Shown in pieces: positions 1 through 7,586 of a stretch of 17,651 nucleotides of DNA (position 1 is the first letter of the stretch; every line of letters starts with the position of its first letter). The position numbers and the translations under genes are program-made. Source of the DNA: Candidatus Nomurabacteria bacterium (lineage in GTDB: Bacteria > Patescibacteriota > Minisyncoccia > Phycocordibacterales > UBA10002); contig CALQZP010000013.1 in assembly GCA_943349725.1 (NCBI GenBank), forward strand, positions 1 to 17,651, given 5' to 3'. The notes under the pieces were generated by a model that worked only from the letters and a program-made list of their open reading frames with translations, did not search any database and had not been told where the DNA came from.

Positions 1-1611
1 GTCGCTGGAGTGGCAAACTTCGCAAGTACAGGTTCTACACTTTACTCTACCCTCACCGCTCCCAAATTCACCGCCACCTCTACTACCGCTTCTGTATTCC
101 CTTATGCTTCCACCACCGCTATCTCCTCCTCCGGTTCTGCGTACTTTGCTACGAGTGGGGGGAATGTGGGGATTGGGACGGCGGCGCCGGTCGCAAAACT
201 AAATGTTGTAACTACAGTCGGAGCTGCGGCAGCTAATAATAGTCAACCTGCATTAAGACTTGACTCTTCGGCAACCGCAGGAATAAATGTCGGTCCCACA
301 ATTGGTTTCAGGGGAGAGACAGGAAACGCAACTACACCATATAGTTTTGCCGCTATTCAGGGAGTGAAAACTACTGCAGCAGGTGATGGAGATTATGGTG
401 GTTCGTTAATCCTTTCAGTTCAGGGTGCGGGTGGAGGTGCAGCTCTGACTGAAGCTATGAGAATAAATAGTGCCGGCTCCGTCGGCATCGGGACGACGAC
501 GCCTAACTCTCTTTTGAACATAGCCAGCACTTTGCCGAGATTTTATCTCTCTGACACTGATTTCGCCACCAACGGTCATTGGTTTATGGAAAATGACGCT
601 GGAGTATTTTCTCTTGGCACAACTTCATCTGCTTTGGCAGTTTCAGCGACAAGGGCTTTGTCAATTACAAATGCTGGCAACGTCGGGATCGGGACGACGG
701 CGCCAGGGTTAAGGTTGGATGTTTTGATTCCTTCTGCAAACAACGGGGAGGCTTATCGTAATATGGTAGTCCGCACTTCTGATTCCGCTGGCACGGGTAT
801 TGGTGGAGGAATTGCTTTTGGAGGTTTTTACAATGGAACAACAGACTATGTTAATGATTTAGCGGGTATTCAGGGATTTAAGGAAAATGGGACGGCAGGA
901 AATTACGCTGGTGCTTTGAGATTTACTACTCGTATAAACGGCGGCACTCCACTGGAAAGGGTCAGAATAGATAGTGCTGGCAACGTCGGCATCGGCACTA
1001 CCACCCCAGGCTCTATCCTCTCCGTCGCTGGAGTGGCAAACTTTGCAAGTACCGGTTCCACTCTCTATTCAACCCTTACCGCTCCCAAATTCACCGCCAC
1101 CTCTACTACCGCTTCTGTATTCCCTTATGCTTCCACTACCGCTATCTCCTCATCTGGTTCTGCGTACTTTGCGACGAGTGGGGGGAATGTGGGGGTGGGG
1201 ACGGCGAGTCCGAATTGGAACTTCTCAGTCGCAGGCAGTAATGTTGTCACCAGTCTTTTTGATACCAACGGCGGAACGGCGGCAGGAATTTGGCGCATGA
1301 ATGATGACTCGATGCAGTTTTCATTTGATACAGGAAACGATGGTAGTATCAATGTGCTGGCTATGGCAATTACGGCTGCTACAGGCAACGTCGGCATCGG
1401 GACCACCACCCCAGGCTCCATCCTCTCTGTCGCTGGAGTAGCAAACTTTGCAAGTACCGGTTCCACTCTCTACTCTACTCTCACTGCCCCATACTTCACC
1501 GCTACCTCATCCACCGCCTCCACCTTCCCTTATGCTTCCACTACCGCTATCTCCTCCTCTGGTTCTGCGTACTTTGCGACGAGTGGGGGGAATGTAGGGA
1601 TTGCATCCTCT
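1..1611 (+). repeat. Three copies of a ~180-bp intragenic block
   Basis: Copies begin at about 1, 1024 and 1429, each about 180 bp. They encode GVANFASTGSTLYSTLTAP, a Ser/Thr-rich stretch and SGSAYFATSGGNVG. Copies one and two are nearly identical at DNA level; the third differs more (TAPYFTATSSTAST). The blocks are rich in C and in Ser/Thr/Ala codons, while the variable segments between them are richer in A/T. Confidence 0.85.
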
Positions 1612-3774
1612 AGCCCATGGGGACAACTCTCCGTCACCAACACTTCCGCCAACCCCTCCTTCGTCGTAGAAGACTCCACCTCTCCCGACACTACTCCTTT
1701 CATTATTGATGCGAGTGGGAATGTAGGAATCGGCTCTTCAACTCCTACCAACAACAAACTAGCAATTACAGGTACGACAGGCAATGGTGTTACCACGGCG
1801 CTTTATGCAACTAACAATGCCAATACCGCCATCTTTACACACGGTAATGTTGCCTACCGTTCTTCTATAGGATTTGATAGCGGGAATGGCAATCCGTTTA
1901 TAGGACTCCACGCCGAGCATTCCACTACAGCGAACACTTATAGAAATGATGGTACAGGCTACAACGGCTTTGCCATCCGACACGATCAAGCAGCAACACC
2001 GGGAATCAATTTTCTCTGGAATGGTGTAAATACGGCTGACGCTGATTTCTCCTCCACAGTTAGTAGTCTCTATTTGCAATCTACCGGCAACGTCGGGATT
2101 GGCACCACCTCGCCGTACCGCACGCTCTCGGTCGTCGGCACCGCTGCCTTTACGGGACTTACGAACGACAGTACCGGTTACTATGTCTGTCTCAACACCA
2201 CGACCTATCAGATGTCTACCAGCACCAGCGCGTGTTCCGGTTCGTCTATTCGTTTCAAGGAGAATGTAGAGACTATGGAGTATGGACTTGCCGAGATACA
2301 GGCACTCCGCCCCGTCACCTTTGATTACAAATCCGACTATATCACGGGAGCGGGACACCAAATGGGCTTTATCGCCGAAGAGGTGGCGAGTGTCATTCCC
2401 GAGGTCATAAGCTACACCGGCGGACAGATTTCCGGTGTTGACTATCCCAAGTTCACCGCGCTCCTTACCAAGGGTATTCAAGAAATCGGACAGCGCATCT
2501 CTATCGCGTCCGCTTCTTCAACGACGACTCCGACACTCTTCATCACCGCCTCAAGCACGGTTGCTATCGGCACGACAACACCCGATATGAGCTACGCGCT
2601 CTATGTCGCGGGTGACGCGGCCGCGACTTCCTTCGTCAACATCAGCACGCGCGAGGCGAAGAAAGATATTGTCTATCTATCCGAGTCGGACAAAACAAGT
2701 GTGCTCACAAAGCTGAAGACCCTTGGAGTCGCCACCTATACCTATACGAATGAACCGTCCTGTGTCACGAGCAACTGCTCCCGCCGCCTTGGCTTAATCG
2801 CCGAAGAAGCACCAGCCGAGGTGCTCTCCGCAAACGGCAAGGGTGTAGATGTCTACAAACTCGCGACCTTTATTCTCGCGGGTGTGCAGGAACAGCAGAA
2901 GCAGATTGATAGTTTGGAACTGCGCTTGGCGAAGCTTGAGGCCTTGGTCGCGAGTAGCACCCCGTCCACACTCCTTACAGGCACGGGTTCTGCCGTAACG
3001 CGTGAAGAATGGCCAGCGCTCCTTGCCGATTACCTCACCTCACTCGGCGTAAAGATCACCGCGGGAGTTGTCGAGTTTAAGAGTCTGGTGGTGGAGACCT
3101 TCACGACGAAGAAGTTCTGCGTTGATGATGTCTGTATAAACAAAGAGCAGTTCAAGACGCTCCTCGCGAGCGCGGGGGTTACTCCTCTCACCACGGCTTC
3201 CAGCACCCCGGGAGAGGTGATAGGAGGGACAGTGGGAGGAGACACCACTCCGCCGACGATTACGATTATCGGTAATAACCCCGCCACGATTGCGGTAGGC
3301 GCGTCCTATGGCGACCTGGGGGTAACGGTTACCGATGATGTAAGCACTAACCTCGGCTATCACTTCTTTGTGAACGGAGTATCGGTTTCGCAAGTCTCTC
3401 TCAACACGTCTTCCTCAACGACCTACGCGATTGACTATGTCGCTATTGACGGGGCGGGGAACACCGCTACGACGACACGAACGGTGGTTGTTGCCTCTCT
3501 CGAGGAAGCACAAACTGTTTCTACGGGAAGCAGTCAACTCTTGGAAACAGTTGCGGCGCTCTCTACGGAAAGCGCTTCTTCGGCCACCACGACGCCCACC
3601 GAATCTGTTGAGGTTAGACCTCAACAAACAGCTGAATCAACCGCAACCGCAACCGTAACCCCTGAACTAGCGCCTGAACCCACCCCCGAGCCGACCACGA
3701 CCGCCATCACCACTGACACCAGCAACACGACCGCTCCGGTAACCGCGACAACCACCGAAACCACCACCCCCTAA
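1..3774 (+). CDS. Giant modular surface/fibre-like protein with two S74 chaperone domains (5' partial)
   Basis: The reading frame is open from base 1, and the first codons (VAGVANF) recur inside internal repeats, so the true start lies upstream; 1257 residues are visible. About ten modules end in a 'GNVGIGTTTP'-like motif, with variable segments between them. A roughly 60-codon block occurs three times (near 1, 1024 and 1429). A first Peptidase_S74 / endosialidase-type intramolecular chaperone domain runs about 2239-2510 (SSIRFKENVE, then GHQMGFIAEEV). A second, diverged one runs about 2641-2880 (STREAKKDIVYL, then RLGLIAEEAP) and passes into a short coiled coil (about 2881-2955). An Ig-like/DUF5011-type domain follows at about 3241-3500, then a Thr/Pro/Glu-rich tail. 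S74 domains help trimeric fibres fold and are then cleaved off in phage tailspikes. A cell-surface adhesin is my inference; a prophage fibre is less likely because no phage genes are nearby. Confidence 0.8.
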   Translation, partial: VAGVANFASTGSTLYSTLTAPKFTATSTTASVFPYASTTAISSSGSAYFATSGGNVGIGTAAPVAKLNVVTTVGAAAANNSQPALRLDSSATAGINVGPTIGFRGETGNATTPYSFAAIQGVKTTAAGDGDYGGSLILSVQGAGGGAALTEAMRINSAGSVGIGTTTPNSLLNIASTLPRFYLSDTDFATNGHWFMENDAGVFSLGTTSSALAVSATRALSITNAGNVGIGTTAPGLRLDVLIPSANNGEAYRNMVVRTSDSAGTGIGGGIAFGGFYNGTTDYVNDLAGIQGFKENGTAGNYAGALRFTTRINGGTPLERVRIDSAGNVGIGTTTPGSILSVAGVANFASTGSTLYSTLTAPKFTATSTTASVFPYASTTAISSSGSAYFATSGGNVGVGTASPNWNFSVAGSNVVTSLFDTNGGTAAGIWRMNDDSMQFSFDTGNDGSINVLAMAITAATGNVGIGTTTPGSILSVAGVANFASTGSTLYSTLTAPYFTATSSTASTFPYASTTAISSSGSAYFATSGGNVGIASSSPWGQLSVTNTSANPSFVVEDSTSPDTTPFIIDASGNVGIGSSTPTNNKLAITGTTGNGVTTALYATNNANTAIFTHGNVAYRSSIGFDSGNGNPFIGLHAEHSTTANTYRNDGTGYNGFAIRHDQAATPGINFLWNGVNTADADFSSTVSSLYLQSTGNVGIGTTSPYRTLSVVGTAAFTGLTNDSTGYYVCLNTTTYQMSTSTSACSGSSIRFKENVETMEYGLAEIQALRPVTFDYKSDYITGAGHQMGFIAEEVASVIPEVISYTGGQISGVDYPKFTALLTKGIQEIGQRISIASASSTTTPTLFITASSTVAIGTTTPDMSYALYVAGDAAATSFVNISTREAKKDIVYLSESDKTSVLTKLKTLGVATYTYTNEPSCVTSNCSRRLGLIAEEAPAEVLSANGKGVDVYKLATFILAGVQEQQKQIDSLELRLAKLEALVASSTPSTLLTGTGSAVTREEWPALLADYLTSLGVKITAGVVEFKSLVVETFTTKKFCVDDVCINKEQFKTLLASAGVTPLTTASSTPGEVIGGTVGGDTTPPTITIIGNNPATIAVGASYGDLGVTVTDDVSTNLGYHFFVNGVSVSQVSLNTSSSTTYAIDYVAIDGAGNTATTTRTVVVASLEEAQTVSTGSSQLLETVAALSTESASSATTTPTESVEVRPQQTAESTATATVTPELAPEPTPEPTTTAITTDTSNTTAPVTATTTETTTP
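3606..3626 (+). repeat. REP-like palindrome 1 (inside CDS)
   Basis: Arms TGTTGAGGT and ACCTCAACA around a TAG centre. It lies within the reading frame of the giant surface protein and is translated as part of ESVEVRPQQT, which stands out from the surrounding Thr/Pro/Ala tail. The base 5' of the palindrome is C. Confidence 0.9.
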
Positions 3775-3778
3775 AATC

Positions 3779-3799
3779 TGTTGAGGTCAGACCTCAACA
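3779..3799 (+). repeat. REP-like palindrome 2 (just after stop codon)
   Basis: Same 9-nt arms with a CAG centre. It begins 4 nt after the TAA of the surface protein. Codons downstream in the same frame (3796-3846) encode a Thr/Pro/Ala-rich stretch ending at TAG 3847-3849, like a severed piece of the tail. Confidence 0.9.
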
Positions 3800-3851
3800 C
3801 CCCCGCCACCCCCGCCACCACGACACCTGCTGAAACCACGACCAACTAGTC

Positions 3852-3872
3852 TGTTGAGGTCAGACCTCAACA
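3852..3872 (+). repeat. REP-like palindrome 3 plus right half-copy
   Basis: Same arms with a CAG centre, starting 2 nt after the presumed ancestral TAG stop (3847-3849). A right half-copy follows at 3876-3886: its centre triplet CAG, then ACCTCAAC. Confidence 0.9.
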
Positions 3873-3910
3873 ACACAGACCTCAACGCACATGGTAAAAT
3901 AGAGTCAACT

Positions 3911-4546
3911 ATGAGCGCCAATAACTATATTCAAATTAAAGAGACATCCCCGGACAAGTATGAAGTCTCAGAAAGAGACTATGAAAGCGAAGGAGAACTC
4001 CACACGCTTGGCCTTTTTGCTTCCATAAAACTGGCGGTGAGAAAAGCCGAAGAGTATATCAGAGAAATTGAGCATGAAGTAGAATACGGAATCAGGTTTT
4101 CTTTGATGGAGTCAGGTGTCGTGCATGGGGAGGAGAAAAAATCACACAAAGATTTTGACTCTTGGAATGCGAAAAAGAAATGGATAGACAGTGAGCAATC
4201 AGCAGTCTTTTTTCATGTGCGTGAGGTGTGGTGGTGCTCGCTCGGCATAAACATAGGCTTTGAACAAGATGGAAAAGGAGAAAAATCTGCCCGACCCGTG
4301 CTCGTCTTTAAGAAGTTCAATAATGAAATATGTTTGGCATTGCCACTTTCATTGCAGGTAAAAACAAAAGAGAAAACGGCACATTTTTATTCGGCTGTTT
4401 CGCTTGAGGATGGTATACCGAGAACCGCCCTGTTGTCACAGGTGCGTTTAATTGACAGAAAGCGACTCCTAACCAAAATCGGCATGATTGACGAAGTAAA
4501 TTATAAAGATATACAAAAAGCGGTTATACGCCTTTGTAGCATGTAA
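3911..4546 (+). CDS. PemK/MazF-type toxin-like protein with extra N-terminal domain
   Basis: 211 residues from ATG 3911. The frame is open further upstream through a TTG inside palindrome 3, but ATG 3911 is preferred because a TG-G-TAAAAT extended -10 (3892-3900) ends 10 nt before it. Residues about 101-211 look like a PemK/MazF fold: REVWWCSLGINIGFEQDGKG, then RPVLVFKK, and SQVRLIDRKRL near 176-186. MazF-family proteins are ribosome-independent mRNA endoribonucleases of type II toxin-antitoxin systems. Residues 1 to about 65 (NYIQIKETSPDKYEVSERDY ... VEYGIRF) form a separate small domain that I cannot name, joined through a charged linker. No separate antitoxin gene is visible next to it, so the N-terminal domain may be a fused partner or an unrelated domain. 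Activity as a toxin is unproven. Confidence 0.7.
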   Translation: MSANNYIQIKETSPDKYEVSERDYESEGELHTLGLFASIKLAVRKAEEYIREIEHEVEYGIRFSLMESGVVHGEEKKSHKDFDSWNAKKKWIDSEQSAVFFHVREVWWCSLGINIGFEQDGKGEKSARPVLVFKKFNNEICLALPLSLQVKTKEKTAHFYSAVSLEDGIPRTALLSQVRLIDRKRLLTKIGMIDEVNYKDIQKAVIRLCSM

Positions 4547-4566
4547 CCGCTCTCTGTTATTGTCTG

Positions 4567-4582
4567 CCTGACTTGCGTCAGG
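4567..4582 (+). repeat. Short perfect palindrome CCTGAC-TTGC-GTCAGG
   Basis: Six-base-pair stem with a TTGC loop, 20 nt after the PemK-like stop codon. There is no T-run behind it, so it is a poor rho-independent terminator. It is unrelated in sequence to the TGTTGAGGT family and may be a copy of another dispersed palindrome. Confidence 0.5.
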
Positions 4583-4629
4583 ACGAGGCCGAAGCCGTTT
4601 ATGCGCATATACTACCATCTACACCTACC

Positions 4630-6675
4630 ATGTCAAACATCAAAAAAACCATCATTTCCTTCCTTACCATAACTCTCTTTTTCTTCGCGGGAGCTTTTGT
4701 CTTTCCTTATTCCGCTTCCGCCGCGATAAAAGCAAGGACTGCAAGTAGTACCAATCTCATAGGGTACTGGTCTTTCAATGAGGGGACGAGTACTACAGCG
4801 GGGGACTATAGCGGAAGGGGTAATAAAGGGACATTGACTGGAGCTGGTGGTCTGCCGACATGGACGAGTGGGAAGCTAGGTAAGGCACTTTCGTTTGACG
4901 GAGTGGATGATTATGTTTCCGTACCTAACGGTGCTACCAGATATACCTTTGACGATGCTGATGGAGGTACGATATCTTTCTGGTTGTATTTGAGATCATA
5001 TACTGATGGCCACATACTTAGTACAGCAAGTTCAGCAACTGCAGGTTGGGGTATATACACTAGGTCTGGTCCAACTATAGAGCTTAGACAAAACAGGGCA
5101 ACAGCACCACAGAGAGTACAGATAGTGACTGCAAGTGCCCCAACACTCAATAGATGGACACATGTAACAATGGCATATATAGCAGGTGATGCCAATCCAC
5201 ACTACTATATAAATGGGATATTGGTTGATCATCAAAATAATGATAGTGGCTCAGGGGCTATTGGAGTTCCGACAGGAGTAATGTCCATCGGTGCATACAC
5301 AGATGGCACAGTACCTGCGAACGCCATTATAGATGAAGTTAAATTTCACAATAGAGTGTTAACTGCCTCAGAAGTCCTCGCTCTTTACAAGAGCGGAGTC
5401 GGTGTGCAAAAGATCGCCACGAAGAATGGTCTCGTGGGGCAGTGGAAGTTCGACGAGGGGACGAGTACTACTGCGGGGGATAGTAGTGGGAATGGAAATA
5501 AGGGGACACTCACGAGTGGGCCGACATGGACGAGTGGGAAGCTGGGTAAGGCACTATCGTTTGACGGAGTGGATGACAATGTAAATACTGGAAATCTATC
5601 CGGTAGTGTTTCTCTAGATGGTCCAGCGACTATTTCGGGTTGGTATTATTTTACGACATCTGCACTTGCGAGGGGTGATTCCATTAACTTGCACACACAG
5701 CTCTATCAGCATCCCGCTAACAACTTTCTCTATATCGGTGGTGGTGGTGCAGATTATTTTAATGTTGCTTCTGTGCTGACACTCAATGCATGGCATCATA
5801 TTGTCCTTACTTATAACGGCACTCACGAAAACGATCTGCTCTATATAAATGGCGTCAGATATACTGTCAATATTCAGACTGCTGGTACAAGTCATGCGAG
5901 CTTGAGCACTTTTCGTATTGGTGCTACATCAGCGAGTGTTCCAGGGAAAGTCGATGATGTCCGCGTCTACAACCGCGTATTGACCCAAGCCGAAGTCCTC
6001 TCCATCTACAAAGAAAACGCCACTCCTGTGAATACCTCGCAGAATAATAAATTGACGAGCGGGCTCGTGGGATACTGGAGCTTCAATGGATCGGATGTCG
6101 ACAATACATATATATATGACAGATCAGGACAGGCAAATCATGGGTATCTCCACAATATCGCCACTTCAACTGCAAAGACGATGGGGAAGGTGGGGCAGGG
6201 GCTCAAGCTCGACGGGACCAGTAATATGGACTTTAATCAGGTTATTTATACGGGTAATACAAATTGGTCGGCATCAGTTTGGATAAGGACTAGGGCAACA
6301 GATAATTGGATTATAACAAACCAATCAGGTGGTCCTGTTACCAATGCTATGAGAATAATTGCAGGTAAAATAAACTATTATAACTACGATGGCATATGGA
6401 ACAGTACTTCAGGAACGATAACAGTCAATGACGGCAAATGGCATTTACTCACATGGGTAAATTCTAGTAATATGACAATGGATATGTATGTTGACGGTGT
6501 ATTAGATGCAAATGATATTTATTCTACTACCAACGCTAGTGGCCCCCTAAATCGCATAGGGAGACAATACGGCGCGGGAGCATCAAGCGCTATAGACGCT
6601 CTTGATGAAGTGCGCATCTACAGCCGTGGCCTCTCCGCCGCAGAGGTGAAACAGCTTTACCTCCTCGGCCGTTAA
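4630..6675 (+). CDS. Secreted protein with three LamG (concanavalin A-like) domains
   Basis: 681 residues from ATG 4630. This start is chosen over the upstream TTG frame because it places a classic signal peptide at the N-terminus: MSNIKKT, a hydrophobic stretch, then PYSASA before AIKA. Three LamG/jelly-roll domains follow, each opening with a 'GLVGYWSFNEG'-type strand and closing with 'DEVRIYNRVLTxAEVLxLY': about 4755-5390, 5428-6010 and 6058-6663. Such domains usually bind glycans or proteins, or act as wall adhesins. No sortase motif, PEP-CTERM or C-terminal membrane anchor is visible; the protein ends in LYLLGR. Domains 1 and 2 share long nearly identical DNA, a sign of recent internal duplication or conversion. 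It lies beside the other large surface protein. There is no Shine-Dalgarno; a TATACT -10-like box is at 4608-4613. Ligand unknown. Confidence 0.85.
   Translation: MSNIKKTIISFLTITLFFFAGAFVFPYSASAAIKARTASSTNLIGYWSFNEGTSTTAGDYSGRGNKGTLTGAGGLPTWTSGKLGKALSFDGVDDYVSVPNGATRYTFDDADGGTISFWLYLRSYTDGHILSTASSATAGWGIYTRSGPTIELRQNRATAPQRVQIVTASAPTLNRWTHVTMAYIAGDANPHYYINGILVDHQNNDSGSGAIGVPTGVMSIGAYTDGTVPANAIIDEVKFHNRVLTASEVLALYKSGVGVQKIATKNGLVGQWKFDEGTSTTAGDSSGNGNKGTLTSGPTWTSGKLGKALSFDGVDDNVNTGNLSGSVSLDGPATISGWYYFTTSALARGDSINLHTQLYQHPANNFLYIGGGGADYFNVASVLTLNAWHHIVLTYNGTHENDLLYINGVRYTVNIQTAGTSHASLSTFRIGATSASVPGKVDDVRVYNRVLTQAEVLSIYKENATPVNTSQNNKLTSGLVGYWSFNGSDVDNTYIYDRSGQANHGYLHNIATSTAKTMGKVGQGLKLDGTSNMDFNQVIYTGNTNWSASVWIRTRATDNWIITNQSGGPVTNAMRIIAGKINYYNYDGIWNSTSGTITVNDGKWHLLTWVNSSNMTMDMYVDGVLDANDIYSTTNASGPLNRIGRQYGAGASSAIDALDEVRIYSRGLSAAEVKQLYLLGR
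4855..4910 (+). repeat. Intragenic repeat in LamG gene, copy 1 (mate at 5521-5576)
   Basis: These 56 bases recur at 5521-5576 with two mismatches and encode TWTSGKLGKALSFDGVDD. A second shared stretch just upstream (from about 4780 and about 5456) encodes EGTSTTAGD plus flanking residues. Confidence 0.85.
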
Positions 6676-6690
6676 CCCCACCAAAAAGGC

Positions 6691-6711
6691 TGTTGAGGTC
6701 TAACCTCAACA
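6691..6711 (+). repeat. REP-like palindrome 4 plus right half-copy
   Basis: Arms TGTTGAGGT / ACCTCAACA around CTA, the reverse complement of the TAG centre, so this copy is inverted relative to copies 1, 5, 6 and 7. A half-copy CTAACCTCAACA follows at 6713-6724. It is 15 nt after the LamG stop codon. Confidence 0.9.
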
Positions 6712-6758
6712 ACTAACCTCAACAATCCAGTCGTATAGAGAAACGAAAAATGTTATTC

Positions 6759-6779
6759 TGTTGAGGTTAGACCTCAACA
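6759..6779 (+). repeat. REP-like palindrome 5 (transposase leader)
   Basis: TAG-centred copy ending 13 nt before the transposase ATG. A TGTTATTCT extended -10-like sequence (6751-6759) abuts it, so the palindrome may lie in the transposase 5' leader and could serve as an operator or a folded leader. Confidence 0.85.
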
Positions 6780-6792
6780 AACCAAGAAAATC

Positions 6793-7512
6793 ATGAGAGT
6801 AGAACCATATGCCGTTGATTCATACATACACGTTCTGAAGCGGGGCTCTCGTGGGTTGCCAATTATTGGTGACGAGTCTGACCAATGGCGCAACCTCCGA
6901 CTTCTCTATTTCAAGAACGATCGCTTTGTTGCTGAAAATTGGGAGCGGGATACGAAAGACCTTGGGATGTTCACCCGCCCGCCCGAATGGCCACCGCAAG
7001 ACCCCATCGTAAAGGTTCTCTGTTATACCTTGATGCCTAATCACTTTCACCTGCTGATAAAAGAAATTGTGGAGGGTGGCATGTCTCTTTTTCTGAAAAA
7101 GATAGGTGACAGTATGACCGGTACGTTCAATGAGAAATACAAAAGCAAAGGGAGTATTTTCCAGGGGAGTTATAAAGGTCGGACAGTCGATGATGATACC
7201 TATCTTCGTTACCTTGCGGCATATATCATGGTGAAGAATTCCATGGAGCTTTACCCGAAAGGTGGATTGGCGGGAGCAATGAAAGATTTTGAGGACGCGT
7301 GGGAGTGGGCACTCTCATATCCATTTTCCAGTTTAGGTGACTATGCCGGAAATCGTGTAACAAAGACATCGCCGGTGATCAAGAAAGATATTTTGGGGGA
7401 AGTATTTGCAAATCCGCGGGAGTTTAAGTCCTACGCGAAAGAGGTGATTCTCGCAGGGAAGTGGCTCGAAGATAAAAAAGTAAGTCGATTCGGGATGCTT
7501 TCCATTGAGTAA
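6793..7512 (+). CDS. REP-associated tyrosine transposase (Y1/HUH, RAYT-like)
   Basis: 239 residues. The HUH metal-binding motif is LMPNHFHLLIKE (H84, H86), and the likely nucleophile is Y144 in YLAAYIMVKN, matching the 'Y-I-x-x-N' pattern of the Y1_Tnp superfamily. These enzymes cut and join single-stranded DNA at hairpins. The REP-associated branch is not flanked by IS200/IS605 ends but by dispersed palindromes. Here two palindromes lie upstream (6691, 6759) and two downstream (7520, 7566), with three more 3 kb upstream. The last 18 nt of the gene are duplicated together with the adjacent palindrome. All visible catalytic residues are intact and the length is normal for the family, so it may be active. 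There is no tnpB or accessory gene. No Shine-Dalgarno is visible before the ATG. Confidence 0.88.
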   Translation: MRVEPYAVDSYIHVLKRGSRGLPIIGDESDQWRNLRLLYFKNDRFVAENWERDTKDLGMFTRPPEWPPQDPIVKVLCYTLMPNHFHLLIKEIVEGGMSLFLKKIGDSMTGTFNEKYKSKGSIFQGSYKGRTVDDDTYLRYLAAYIMVKNSMELYPKGGLAGAMKDFEDAWEWALSYPFSSLGDYAGNRVTKTSPVIKKDILGEVFANPREFKSYAKEVILAGKWLEDKKVSRFGMLSIE

Positions 7513-7519
7513 TTAAAGT

Positions 7520-7540
7520 TGTTGAGGTTAGACCTCAACA
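7520..7540 (+). repeat. REP-like palindrome 6
   Basis: TAG-centred copy 7 nt after the transposase stop; 5' neighbour base is T instead of C. Part of the first unit of the 46-bp tandem duplication. Confidence 0.9.
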
Positions 7541-7565
7541 ATGCTTTCCATTGAGTAATTAAAGT

Positions 7566-7586
7566 TGTTGAGGTTAGACCTCAACA
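7566..7586 (+). repeat. REP-like palindrome 7 plus right half-copy
   Basis: TAG-centred copy in the second 46-bp unit. A half-copy TAGACCTCAACA follows at 7590-7601. No further member of the family is seen to the right of this in the window. Confidence 0.9.

Larger units (their letters stand above)
7495..7586 (+). repeat. Perfect 46-bp tandem duplication
   Basis: Bases 7495-7540 and 7541-7586 are identical. The unit contains the last five codons and stop of the transposase (MLSIE-stop), a short spacer and one whole palindrome. Its right edge coincides exactly with the 3' end of the palindrome. Confidence 0.95.

Noticed and set aside
1..2220. Diversity-generating retroelement target in the surface protein
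   Set aside because: No reverse transcriptase, template repeat or adenine-specific variation is visible; the repeat blocks differ by ordinary substitutions.
1759..2481. 240-codon open frame on the minus strand
   Set aside because: Antisense to the surface-protein gene, Arg/Gly-rich composition typical of a shadow frame, no recognisable domain.
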